From CAYPZL01 sp964415045 (GTDB lineage Bacteria; Planctomycetota; Phycisphaerae; Sedimentisphaerales; Anaerobacaceae): a stretch of 33,295 bases of DNA. Within the stretch, counting starts at the first letter, position 1. Each line of letters opens with the position of its first letter. The stretch spans positions 1 through 33,295 of the forward strand of contig CAYPZL010000045.1 of the NCBI GenBank assembly GCA_964415045.1. Direction: 5' to 3'. The translations under genes were made by a program, and so were the position numbers. A model generated the notes under the pieces. That model did no database searches, was not told where the DNA came from, and was given only the letters and a program-made list of their open reading frames with translations. Shown piece by piece: positions 22,438-31,880 of this stretch.

Positions 22438-23364
22438 TCACACGTCGCAGAGGGTCACCGCCTGCCGCAGACTTTGCAGCGGGTCCCGCGTCGGGATGAA
22501 CTCCTGGCCGACGTAGCCGGTGTAACCGGTGCGGACGATTTCCTCCATGATCGGCTTGTAGTTGATCTCCTGCTGATCGTCGAGCTCGCGGCGTCCCGGA
22601 TTGCCGGCGGTGTGATAGTGCCCGATGTAATCCTGGTATTGCCGAATGCGGGAGATGATGTCCCCGTCCATAATCTGTACGTGATAAATGTCGAACAGCA
22701 GCTTCATCCGGGGCGACCCGACCCGCTTGATGATCTCCATGCAGTAATCCGTGTGATCACCCTGGTAGCCCGGGTGCCCTTTCATCTCGGCACTGACGCG
22801 GCTGTTGAGAATCTCCAGGCACAGGTTCACGCCCTTCTTCTCGGCGTGGCCCACGATCTTCTTATAACCGGCGACGCAGTTCTCCAATCCCACGTCGTCG
22901 GGGATATCCTCCCGAAAGCCGGTGAACGTGATGACGCTGGGAAAGCCGTGCTCGGCACAGGCGTCGATGGAATCGCGCAGTTTCGTCAGGCACATCTTCC
23001 GGTATTTCGGATTGTTCATGCCCTGCTCGAACCCGTGGCTGCTGTGCAGGGCGCAGACCAGGCCGTACTTCTTGAGCGTGGGCCAGTCCTTCGGCTCGAC
23101 CAGCTCGATACTCTTGCAGCCCAGCGCTTTGGCCACGCGGCACGTTTCCTCCACAGACCAGTATTTCTCCACACACCAGTAGGCGATGGACTGCTTGATC
23201 CGCCCTTTCGTAGCAGCCCTTGCCAACCGCACCTGTCCCGCGGCGCGAGTCCCCAGCGTAATCATGGCCGCACCGGCCGCCCCCGTGGCCGCCGCCGTTC
23301 GCAACACGTTCCGCCGTGTGACAATCTCTGGCGCCTGTCCGTCGTGTCGATTGCGCGTGTTCAT
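22438..23364 (-). CDS. Tat-exported sugar isomerase/epimerase-like TIM-barrel protein
   Basis: ATG 23364 with GGGAGG 5 nt upstream is preferred to a GTG six bases earlier, giving 308 residues. The N-terminus holds a twin-arginine signal (TRRNVLRTAAATGAAGAAMITLG). The barrel matches the xylose-isomerase-like AP-endonuclease-2 family close to hydroxypyruvate isomerase: KSIELVEPKDWPTLKKYGL, SVITFTGFR, VNLCLEILNSR with a metal-ligand Glu, QGDHTDYCMEIIKRV, MKLLFDIYHVQIMDGDIISRI with a metal-ligand Asp, IGHYHTAGNPGRRELDD with a ligand His, and GYVGQEFIP with the last Glu. Export of such an enzyme is common in planctomycetes, though the substrate is unknown. It may process keto-sugars made by the nearby oxidoreductase. 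Confidence 0.9.
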   Translation of the reverse strand: MNTRNRHDGQAPEIVTRRNVLRTAAATGAAGAAMITLGTRAAGQVRLARAATKGRIKQSIAYWCVEKYWSVEETCRVAKALGCKSIELVEPKDWPTLKKYGLVCALHSSHGFEQGMNNPKYRKMCLTKLRDSIDACAEHGFPSVITFTGFREDIPDDVGLENCVAGYKKIVGHAEKKGVNLCLEILNSRVSAEMKGHPGYQGDHTDYCMEIIKRVGSPRMKLLFDIYHVQIMDGDIISRIRQYQDYIGHYHTAGNPGRRELDDQQEINYKPIMEEIVRTGYTGYVGQEFIPTRDPLQSLRQAVTLCDV

Positions 23365-23569
23365 GTGCACCTCCCGAATTCGTGGGTGAATCTCCCCGGC
23401 CTCCCGGCCGTTGGTCGATCCCGGGCGCCGGGCCCGGCGATCCGTAGCACAATTGTAGGCTCTCCAACCGGCAAGGTCAAAGCGATTGCCAGGATTTGCC
23501 GCTTACTTCCAACCTCAGAGATACCGGCGGTGGAGGACTTTCGAACGCGCAAGAAGACGCAATACCCTC

Positions 23570-23597
23570 TTGTCCCCCCGGCCTGGGGCGGTATACT
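23570..23597 (+). promoter_or_regulatory. Promoter of the sulfatase gene
   Basis: TTGTCC (23570-23575), a 16-bp spacer, and TATACT (23592-23597), about 55 bp before ATG 23652. Confidence 0.5.
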
Positions 23598-23651
23598 GGT
23601 TCCATCGTGAATTGCGTTTCGTCCGCGGGCAACAGATATTGGAGGACGCCC

Positions 23652-25151
23652 ATGAAGTCGTTTCTGAATCGCCGAGAGTTCCTGTCCGCCGTCGCAGGCG
23701 GTGCCGTGTTGTCCGTATTGTCACGTAGTCGATCCCTCAGTCAAACTGCGAGCCGGCGCAAAATGAACGTTCTCTTCATCGCCGTGGACGACCTGCGCCC
23801 GGAATTGGGCTGCTACGGGCACAAGCAAATCCTCTCGCCCAACATCGACCGGCTGGCCCGTGAAGGTCTGCTCTTCGAGCGGACGTACTGCCAGCAGGCG
23901 GTCTGCGGGGCCACCCGCGCCAGCCTGCTTTGCGGCGCCCGGCCCGACACGAACGGGGTTCACGGCAACAGCATCCCGCTGCGCCAGGCCATGCCCGACG
24001 TGGTGACGCTGCCCGAGCATTTCAAGCTCAACGGGTACGAGACGCTCTCGATCGGAAAGATCTATCACCACCCCAACGACGATGAGCAGGGATGGACGGC
24101 GCCGCCGTACCGGGCCGGCACGTTCGCCGAAGGCCCCTGGAAAGGCCGCGGGTACCTCACCGAAGAGGCCATCGCCCAGATGGAAAAGTACAACAAGGCC
24201 AACCCCAGGATGCAGGGCCGTGGTCCGGCCTTCGAGGCCGCCGACGTGCCCGACAACGCCTATCCCGACGGCAACAACGTCGAATATGCGATTCGACAGT
24301 TACGCCGGCTCAAGGACAAGCCCTTCTTCATGGCGATGGGCTTCTACAAGCCTCATCTTCCCTTCAACGCCCCGAAGAAATACTGGGACCTGTACCGGCG
24401 CCAGGATATTCGCCTGGCCGACAATCCCTTCGTCCCGAAGGACGCGCCGAGCTACGCGACGACCAACTGGGGCGAGTTGCGCAACTACTACGGCATCCCC
24501 AAGCAGGGCCCGTGCCCGGACGAGCTGGCGCGCCACCTGATCCACGGCTACTACGCCTGCGTGTCGTACACCGACGCGATGATCGGCCGGCTGCTCGACG
24601 AGCTCGAGAAGCTCGGCCTGCGCGACAACACCGCGATCATTCTCTGGGGCGACCACGGGTGGAAGCTCGGCGAGCACGCCGGCTGGTGCAAGCACACCAA
24701 CTTCGAGCTCGACACGCACGTGCCGATGATCCTCAGCGTCCCCGGCATGAAAACGGCGGGACAGCGCACGCGGGCCCTGACCGAATTCGTCGATATCTAT
24801 CCGACCCTGTGCGAAGCGTGCGGCCTGTCGCTGCCGAAGCACCTGGAGGGCGTCAGCGTCATGCCTCTGGTAGCCCGCCCGAGCCGGCCCTGGAAGACGG
24901 CGGCCTTCAGTCAGTACCCGCGCGGCAAGGTCACCGGCTACAGCATGCGCACCGAACGGTTCCGCTACACCGAATGGCAGAACCGGAAGACCGGTGAGGT
25001 TCTGGCCCGCGAGCTGTACGACCACGAGCGCGACCCCCACGAAAACGTCAACGCCGCCGGACAGCCCCAATACCACGCCGACGTCGAGCGCCTCTCGAAA
25101 ATGCTCAAAGCCGGCTGGCGCGCCGCCCGCCCCGACAATACAAAAACCTGA
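23652..25151 (+). CDS. Exported type I sulfatase, iduronate-2-sulfatase-like
   Basis: This hydrolase removes sulfate esters from sulfated polysaccharides. ATG 23652 with a perfect GGAGG 6 nt upstream gives 499 residues with an RR-containing export signal (FLNRREFLSAVAGGAVLSVLS). The metal and active site residues are visible: Asp46-Asp47 in FIAVDDLRPELG, the formylglycine Cys85 in the CGATR motif with Arg89, then GARPDTNGVHGN, FFMAMGFYKPHLPF, AIILWGDHGWKLGEHAGW with Asp/His ligands, and CKHTNFELDTHVPMI. The core is C-x-A-x-R rather than the more common C-x-P-x-R, a variant still known among modified sulfatases. The late region (MRTERFRYTEW) is typical of iduronate-sulfatase-like members. The modifying enzyme is not identified here, because the SUMF1-domain protein at 1190 lacks the usual cysteines. 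Confidence 0.95.
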   Translation: MKSFLNRREFLSAVAGGAVLSVLSRSRSLSQTASRRKMNVLFIAVDDLRPELGCYGHKQILSPNIDRLAREGLLFERTYCQQAVCGATRASLLCGARPDTNGVHGNSIPLRQAMPDVVTLPEHFKLNGYETLSIGKIYHHPNDDEQGWTAPPYRAGTFAEGPWKGRGYLTEEAIAQMEKYNKANPRMQGRGPAFEAADVPDNAYPDGNNVEYAIRQLRRLKDKPFFMAMGFYKPHLPFNAPKKYWDLYRRQDIRLADNPFVPKDAPSYATTNWGELRNYYGIPKQGPCPDELARHLIHGYYACVSYTDAMIGRLLDELEKLGLRDNTAIILWGDHGWKLGEHAGWCKHTNFELDTHVPMILSVPGMKTAGQRTRALTEFVDIYPTLCEACGLSLPKHLEGVSVMPLVARPSRPWKTAAFSQYPRGKVTGYSMRTERFRYTEWQNRKTGEVLARELYDHERDPHENVNAAGQPQYHADVERLSKMLKAGWRAARPDNTKT

Positions 25152-25227
25152 CCTGTCGCGCCGATAGGGTCACGCTCGAAGCCACTTCGCCCCAACAACG
25201 GCGTCCGTCTCACTCGATATATCCCAT

Positions 25228-25256
25228 GGGCCGAGCCATCGTGTTCGGCCCGTTTC
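25228..25256. terminator. Possible terminator between convergent sulfatase and ABC-F genes
   Basis: GGGCCGA (25228-25234) pairs with TCGGCCC (25245-25251) around a 10-nt loop and is followed on the plus strand by GTTTCGT. The stem is short and the T-run modest. Confidence 0.45.
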
Positions 25257-25270
25257 GTACACCTTCGCTG

Positions 25271-27235
25271 CTATCCGGCGCGGCGGTCGTAGGCTCGGTA
25301 GAGCAAGTCGAGTTCGGTTTGCCGGGCGGCGTAGCTTTCCTGGAGTTCGGCGAGGCGGTCGGGGTTTTTGTAGACGGCTTCGTCGCCGAAGCGCTCCTTC
25401 ATTTCGTCCAGCTCGTGCTCCAATTGCAGGATCATTTCCTCGAGCTGCTCGACGGAGTATTTGTTGAAGCGTTTGAGCTCCTCGGGCGTGCGGGACGTCC
25501 CGATTGGGGATTTGGGATTGCTGATTGGGGATTGGCGCTTTGTCGCTTTGGCTTGCGCTCGTTTTTGTTTCTCTTGTTCGGCTTCGATGCGTTTGCGCAC
25601 CAGCGAGGCGTAGACGGTGTAGGCGGGCGTTCCGCCGACGAATTCCGTCTTGCCCAGGCAGCGCTGCCCCAGCTCATCGGTGCCGACGACGAGCAGCTTG
25701 TCGGCCACGCGGTCCAGGAAGTAGCGGTCGTGACTGACGGCGATGATCGTCCCGGTGTAGTCGTCCAGCGCCGCCTCCAGCATCTCCCGACTGGCGATGT
25801 CCAGGTGGTTCGTCGGCTCGTCCATGACCAGCACGTCCGGCTCGCTCAGGACCAGCTTGCAGAGCATCAGCCGGCTGCGCTGCCCCCCGCTGAGCTCGCC
25901 GCACAGCTTGTACACGTCGTCCCCCGTAAAGAGAAACGCGCCGAGCCGATTGCGAACCTGCTCGGGCACCAATTCCGGGCTCGCGCTCCAGGCCTCATCG
26001 AGCACGCTCTTGTCCGGGTCGAGGACGTCCCCGTGTTGATCGAGATAGCCCACGCGGAGGTTCGACCCCACGCGGACGGTGCCCGCCGACGGTTCCAGCC
26101 GGCCCAGGGCCAGCTTCACCAGGGTCGTCTTGCCCGTGCCGTTGGGACCCGTGATCCCCAGCCTCTCGCCCCGCAGAACGTCGAACGTCAGGCCCTCGAA
26201 CAACGTCAGCTCGTCGAACGATTTGCCCAGGTCCTCGCAGCGCAGCACTAAATCGCTCTTGTGATCGGTCTTGGCGAACGAGAAGCTGATCGTCTTCTGC
26301 TGGCCCGGCTTTTCCAGAAAGTCAGGATTCTCCTTCAGCAGACGGTTCAGGCGCGTCTTGCGGCCGCGGGCGGTACCGCGCATCCCCTCCTGGTCCTTGT
26401 TGCGCGCGATGAAATCCAGGGTCCGCTCGACCATCTCCGCCCGCCTGGTGTGCTCGCGTTCCTGCTGCAAGCGGACCCTTTCCCGGGTCTCCACGTAATT
26501 GCTGTAGTTGCCGTTCCAGACCTTGGCCTGGCGGTTCTCGACCTCGATGATCTTGGCGGCCACGCGATCCAGCAGGTAGCGGTCGTGGCTGATCACCACG
26601 GCCGCCCCGCGATAACCGGCCAGGAAGCGTTCCAGCCATTCCGTCGCCTGCAAATCCAGGTGGTTCGTCGGCTCGTCGAGCAGCAGCAGATCGGTCTTCA
26701 GCATCAGGACCTGGGCCAGCCCCAGGCGCGAGAGCTGCCCGCCGCTGAGGGCCGTGGTCTTGGCGTGATGCAGCTCGGGCTCGAAACCCATCCCCTCCAG
26801 CGTCGCCTGGATGCGAATCTCGTAGTCGTATCCGCCGGCCAGCTCGAAATCGTGGCTGAGCCGGTCGTACTGCTTCATCTTGGCTTGCAGCTCCGCGCCG
26901 GTGAGGCTCTCCATCTCGTGCGAGACGCTCTCGATGGCCTCCTGGAGCCGCAACAAATGCTCCACGCCGGCGTGCATCTCCTGCAAAACGGTACGCTCGC
27001 CGCTGAACGTCGCCTCCTGGGGCAAATAGCCGATCCGCAGCCCCTTCTTCTTGACGACCCGGCCCATATCGGGCGCGATCTGGCCCGTGATGAGCTTGAG
27101 AATCGTACTCTTGCCCGAGCCGTTGGCCCCCACCATGCCAACCTTCTCGCCCTCATGGAGCTGCAGATTCAACTCATCCAGCACCACCTCCGGCCCAAAA
27201 GCCCGATGCACATTCTGAAGCGTTACTATCGCCAT
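25271..27235 (-). CDS. ABC-F family ATP-binding protein
   Basis: ABC-F proteins are soluble tandem ATPases that act on ribosomes (EttA, Uup and related). The 654-residue protein has two ATP-binding domains. The first has Walker A at residues 36-44 (GANGSGKST), signature LSGGQLSRLGLAQ and Walker B LLLLDEPTNHLD. The second has GPNGTGKTT, LSGGQRSRLML and VLVMDEPTNHLD. The inter-domain linker region includes RAEMVERTLDFIARNKDQEG, and a C-terminal coiled coil follows the second domain (KRFNKYSVEQLEEMILQLEHELDEMKERF). This layout matches the Uup/YdiF-like subgroup. Between the second domain and the coiled coil is a short Ser-Pro-Asn insert (RQSPISNPKSPIG) encoded by a GATTGGGG repeat (25501-25537). 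No transmembrane segments are present, as expected. Confidence 0.95.
   Translation of the reverse strand: MAIVTLQNVHRAFGPEVVLDELNLQLHEGEKVGMVGANGSGKSTILKLITGQIAPDMGRVVKKKGLRIGYLPQEATFSGERTVLQEMHAGVEHLLRLQEAIESVSHEMESLTGAELQAKMKQYDRLSHDFELAGGYDYEIRIQATLEGMGFEPELHHAKTTALSGGQLSRLGLAQVLMLKTDLLLLDEPTNHLDLQATEWLERFLAGYRGAAVVISHDRYLLDRVAAKIIEVENRQAKVWNGNYSNYVETRERVRLQQEREHTRRAEMVERTLDFIARNKDQEGMRGTARGRKTRLNRLLKENPDFLEKPGQQKTISFSFAKTDHKSDLVLRCEDLGKSFDELTLFEGLTFDVLRGERLGITGPNGTGKTTLVKLALGRLEPSAGTVRVGSNLRVGYLDQHGDVLDPDKSVLDEAWSASPELVPEQVRNRLGAFLFTGDDVYKLCGELSGGQRSRLMLCKLVLSEPDVLVMDEPTNHLDIASREMLEAALDDYTGTIIAVSHDRYFLDRVADKLLVVGTDELGQRCLGKTEFVGGTPAYTVYASLVRKRIEAEQEKQKRAQAKATKRQSPISNPKSPIGTSRTPEELKRFNKYSVEQLEEMILQLEHELDEMKERFGDEAVYKNPDRLAELQESYAARQTELDLLYRAYDRRAG
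25501..25537. repeat. GGGATT-rich short repeat inside the ABC-F gene
   Basis: About 37 bp made of GATTGGGGATT-type units, resembling a common intergenic dispersed repeat, but here in frame in the linker before the C-terminal coiled coil. Confidence 0.6.
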
Positions 27236-27411
27236 CTATGACAAAACCATTTCCTGAGTCTATTCGTGTGCCGCGCGCACATCACCACGTTGCCGGCACA
27301 CGCGAAGGCGCACGAAGGCGTCCCCATCACGGCCTGCAAGACAAACCCATTAGTTTATCGGCTGAAATGCCGTCCTGCAAGAGGCGGTCAGGACCGATCG
27401 AGGCCCGTCGT

Positions 27412-28623
27412 TCACTTTCTGCGGATGTCGAATGTCATGAGGGTGTCGCCGTGGCGGACGTAAAGACGGCCATTGGAGAGGGCGGGGTGGGCGAAGTGCT
27501 CGTGGGTGCCCAGTGTAATCTTGAACGAGCTGACGACGGCCGCACCGTCCTCTGTGAGCTTCAGGAGAGCGAGCGTGCCCTTCTCGCTGTAGCAGTACAA
27601 CCGGCCGTCCGCGTAGATCACGGAGCCCTTGCTTTCCAGGATCTTCTCGCGGAACCTGACCTCGCCCGTGTTCCAGTTCTGGCAAACCCAATCCTCGGGG
27701 CGGGCACTGGAGCCAAAGAGAGTCTCCCCGACCAGAACGACGCCGCCCTGCAGGCAATCGAGGGCTTTGTTGGCCCAAGCCGGCTGCCCGTCGGCGAGTT
27801 CCACCTTGGTCCCGCCGATCAACTGACTGGTGAAATAGACGTGTCGGCCATCGACGAGCGGAGTGACGGCGGAGATGTCGTTGTACGTCTCGTGCGGAAT
27901 GCTCCAGAGGACCTTGCCGGTATCGCTGTCCACGCAGACGAAGAGGTCTTGCACCATCGTCAGCAGCACGTGCGTATCGCCCGTTCGCTGAATAATGGGG
28001 GAGCAATAGGCCGACGGATTGCTGAGCCCATCGGTGGTCCAGATCGTCTCGCCCGTGTGCTTGTTCAGCGCAACCATCGTGGCGTCTTTGCCGCCGGGGG
28101 TGCAGAACACCCTGTCGCCGTGGATCAGCACGCACTCGGAAATGCCCCAGCGAATGTTCTTGCCCGCGAATTTCTCCAGCGTGTCCACCTTCCAGACGAG
28201 AGCGCCGCTGCTGCGCTCAAAGCAGGCGATGCGCCCGTGGGCACTCATGATGTAGATTCGATCACCGTCAATCGTGGGCGTGGTGCGGCTTCCCGGGTAA
28301 GTCTTGCTCCACTCCGGACCATACTCGGTCTTCCACAAGAGCGTGCTGGCAGCGTCGATGGCAAAGAGATGGCCCGCCTTGTCGATCATCCCGGTGGTAT
28401 AGGCGACCCCATCCACGACCGACGCGGAGGCGAACCCCCTGCCGAGTCCCTCGAACGACCACAGCAACCTGGGCCCCTCTTCGAGCCACTGCTGCAGCAG
28501 ACCGCGCTCGGAGCTGACGCCGGACCGCTGCGGGCCGCGGAACTGGTTCCAGTCCTCTGCCTGGCACGGCGAGACGCCGCTGAGAATCGCGACCATCAGC
28601 ATGAACCCAAGAGCGTTCTTCAC
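27412..28623 (-). CDS. Exported PQQ-like beta-propeller protein
   Basis: GTG 28623 has GGAGG 5 nt upstream and opens a Sec signal peptide (KNALGFMLMVAILSGVSPCQA), so it is preferred to an earlier GTG. The 403-residue protein is an eight-bladed PQQ-like propeller (BamB/PQQ_2 type). The opening DWNQFRGPQRSG is a planctomycete hallmark, and blades repeat the pattern of a WD-like LFAIDAASTLLWKTEYG, IACFERSSGALVWKVD, MVALNKHTGETIWTTD, FVCVDSDTGKVLWSIP and SVIYADGRLYCYSEKG. No quinoprotein catalytic motif is visible, so it is probably a binding or scaffold protein rather than a dehydrogenase. It stands in a minus-strand run with LemA but is separated from it by 140 bp. Confidence 0.9.
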   Translation of the reverse strand: MKNALGFMLMVAILSGVSPCQAEDWNQFRGPQRSGVSSERGLLQQWLEEGPRLLWSFEGLGRGFASASVVDGVAYTTGMIDKAGHLFAIDAASTLLWKTEYGPEWSKTYPGSRTTPTIDGDRIYIMSAHGRIACFERSSGALVWKVDTLEKFAGKNIRWGISECVLIHGDRVFCTPGGKDATMVALNKHTGETIWTTDGLSNPSAYCSPIIQRTGDTHVLLTMVQDLFVCVDSDTGKVLWSIPHETYNDISAVTPLVDGRHVYFTSQLIGGTKVELADGQPAWANKALDCLQGGVVLVGETLFGSSARPEDWVCQNWNTGEVRFREKILESKGSVIYADGRLYCYSEKGTLALLKLTEDGAAVVSSFKITLGTHEHFAHPALSNGRLYVRHGDTLMTFDIRRK

Positions 28624-28763
28624 AGACACCTCCTCAATGAGAGTACGAGTGGTTCTTCATCCACCCCGAATTTCACCGCAGAGACGGTCGTGCATCTTAG
28701 CAATGTCCTCGCGAAATGCCATACAAACGCAACGATCCGGTCGGATCGGACGCAACATCCGGC

Positions 28764-29324
28764 CTACGCGAACTCGGCCTTGGGGACATCGCGGACGCAC
28801 GGGTCTACGTTGAAGTAGTCGTGGGATTCGAAGCCGAAGCCGCTGGCGATGAGGCTGCTGGGAAAAGTTTCGCACTTGTTGCGGTAGTCGCGGACGTTGC
28901 CGTTGAAGAACCGCCGCGCGGCCTGGATGCGATCCTCGGTGTTCACCAGTTCGTGCTGAAGCTCGAGAAAATGCTGGTCCGCCTTCAGTTGCGGGTAGTT
29001 CTCCACGACCAGCAGCATCTTCTGCAGCGCCGCCACCAGCAGGTTTTCCTGCACCGCCTGTTGTTGCGGAGCCCCCTGGCTGGCCATGCACTGAGCGCGC
29101 AATTCGGTGACGCGTTCGAAGATCTCCTTCTCGTGGGCGGCGTAGCCCTTGACCGTCGCGACCAGGTTGGGAATCAGCTCGTAACGCCGCTTGAGCTCCG
29201 TATCGATGTTGGCCCACGCATCCCGTATGTGGTTGCGAAGCGCCACCAGCGTGTTGTAGGTCAGCACGACGTACACAATCGGCAGCAGAACGAAAGCGGC
29301 GAGAACGGCCAGCGGTACCCACAT
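28764..29324 (-). CDS. LemA family membrane protein
   Basis: The 186-residue protein has one N-terminal membrane segment (VPLAVLAAFVLLPIVYVVLTYN) followed by the LemA four-helix body: LVALRNHIRDAWANIDTELKRRYELIPNLVATVKGYAAHE with the conserved RR-x-ELIPNL-type motif, then VTELRAQ, LLVVENYPQLKADQHFLELQHELVNTEDRIQAARRFFNGNVRDYRNKCETFPSSLIA. ATG 29324 has GGAG 6 nt upstream and starts 2 nt after the stop of the gene at 29327, so the two are translationally coupled. LemA is often linked to envelope peptidases or stress functions, but its biochemical role is unsettled. Confidence 0.93.
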   Translation of the reverse strand: MWVPLAVLAAFVLLPIVYVVLTYNTLVALRNHIRDAWANIDTELKRRYELIPNLVATVKGYAAHEKEIFERVTELRAQCMASQGAPQQQAVQENLLVAALQKMLLVVENYPQLKADQHFLELQHELVNTEDRIQAARRFFNGNVRDYRNKCETFPSSLIASGFGFESHDYFNVDPCVRDVPKAEFA

Positions 29325-29326
29325 AA

Positions 29327-29983
29327 TCAACTCCGAGCAAAGACATATTCCGGCAGCAGCGACCGGACCTGGACGAGGCGGTTGAGGTTCGGCTCGATCC
29401 GCTCGGGCGCGAGCCGCCGATTGAAGGAGACCGCCAGCGCGTGGCTCTCGATCTCGATGGTCAGGTCGTCGTTGGCCAGAAGATACTCGATCATTTTGGC
29501 GTTGCAGACGTCATAGGCAAACTTCTTGTCGCGCGAGCGGACGCAGAACTTGCGGGAGAACTCATGCGACTCGAAATCGATATCATCGTAGCCGACGGCC
29601 TGGGCGATCTTCGAGAAGATGTGCTCCCGGCCGATGGTCAACTCCGGAAAGATGCCCGGCAGGTGGAGAATGAAGAAGGACAGATGGTGATGGTGCGTGT
29701 CCTTGCCGGAACCGGTCTGGTAGTGGTAGTCGAACAGCAGGACGTCGTGGCCCTGGTAGTTGCCCGAGAGAATATTGTAGGCGTAGCGGTTCGAGCCGTG
29801 ACGCAGCTTGTCGAGGAAGCGGTACTGCCGGGGCAGGCCGCGATCCTTGTGCGGGCTGAAACGCAACCCCAGCCGGTTCGCTAGCGCCATCATCGCCTCC
29901 CGGCGCTTCAGCGACGCGATGTACCCGCAGATCGCGATCACCACGACCACGGCGATCATCCCGAAGATCATCAACGGCTGCAT
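29327..29983 (-). CDS. Membrane-anchored hypothetical protein coupled to LemA
   Basis: ATG 29983 has GGAGG 8 nt upstream and is preferred to an ATG 15 bases earlier. The 218-residue protein begins with a single membrane segment (MIFGMIAVVVVIAICGYIA) and a soluble domain with LLFDYHYQTGSGKDTHHHHLSFFILHLPG, FPELTIGRE, FSRKFCVRSRDKKFAYDVCNAKMIEYLLANDDLTIEIESHALAVSF. I do not recognise a named family, though similar proteins are seen next to LemA. The four-His stretch (residues ~91-94) could bind metal or be chance. It is probably cotranscribed with the LemA gene. Confidence 0.8.
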   Translation of the reverse strand: MQPLMIFGMIAVVVVIAICGYIASLKRREAMMALANRLGLRFSPHKDRGLPRQYRFLDKLRHGSNRYAYNILSGNYQGHDVLLFDYHYQTGSGKDTHHHHLSFFILHLPGIFPELTIGREHIFSKIAQAVGYDDIDFESHEFSRKFCVRSRDKKFAYDVCNAKMIEYLLANDDLTIEIESHALAVSFNRRLAPERIEPNLNRLVQVRSLLPEYVFARS

Positions 29984-30170
29984 GCTCTGTACCTCCATTC
30001 GTCACGTTCAGTCACCCAGCCTTCCGCCCACGGCGACATTCTGGGAAAAACGAAACGCCTTTGCAAGCCTTAAACCTGCGCCGATTTCACGCGTGCCTCT
30101 GAAACAAGACCGGTACCCGCGTGGCAGCGTCAAGCCCGAAGGGCCTGGCGATGGGGTCATCCGGGTGCGA

Positions 30171-31313
<1,143 letters not shown>

Positions 31314-31456
31314 GGCGTCCTGCTCCGACGATTCCGTTTCGCAAAAGACACGGGCGGTCTCAACACACGCGACGGCCGCCTCAGAACTCCAATGATAGAC
31401 CGCCGGCCCCGGCTTGTCAAAACACGATTCTGCCGTCTGGAGATACTCCCGCGCGT

Positions 31457-31501
31457 AAAATCACGGGCGGCAGCGCCGGCGTGGGGCACACGCTGCCGCC
31501 C
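31457..31501 (-). terminator. Terminator downstream of the redoxin remnant and membrane protein gene
   Basis: A perfect 11-bp stem, GGGCGGCAGCG (31465-31475) with CGCTGCCGCCC (31491-31501), closes a 15-nt loop. On the minus strand it is followed by GTGATTTTACG. It would end transcription coming from the genes at 31541-33221. Confidence 0.65.
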
Positions 31502-31540
31502 TGGGTGCAAATCGGAGATGACGAGTCAATCGGCGGGCGT

Positions 31541-31838
31541 TTAAGGCTTACCCGTCTTCACACCCAGCGTTGCCAGCATTCGGAGACCCCGCTCGTCCTG
31601 CTCGTCATAGCCCAGCCAGGCCAAGGCAACCTTGCCCTCCTGGTCGATCACGTAATTGACCGGGGCGGCGCGGGCCATGTAGGTCATGAAGCCGGTCTTG
31701 ACGACCGCCTCAGAGGAATCGACAATGTGAAGAACTCCGAGCGACGTTGTAATCCAATCGCGTTGTGTCTGTTTGCAGGCGCACGATCTCCGCTCCTTTT
31801 CCAAAGTACGTTACAGCCTCGTTGGCAATGTGGTCCAG
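31541..31838 (-). pseudogene. Redoxin/thioredoxin-like protein remnant, frameshifted
   Basis: The end of the minus-strand reading frame (about 31740 down to the stop at 31541) gives LGVLHIVDSSEAVVKTGFMT and YMARAAPVNYVIDQEGKVALAW followed by LGYDEQDERGLRMLATLG, the C-terminal half of an AhpC/TSA or TlpA-like redoxin. In the neighbouring frame, 31835 to about 31745 gives DHIANEAVTYFGKGAEIVRL and QTDTTRLDYN, which fits the part just before it. The two halves join across a frameshift near 31740-31750. The N-terminal part with the active-site cysteine is missing, and a stop precedes DHIAN. It is a truncated and frameshifted relic. Confidence 0.6.
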
Positions 31839-31880
31839 TCACCCCGCCGGCTTGGCCGCCGGGGATAGACACAATCTGCG

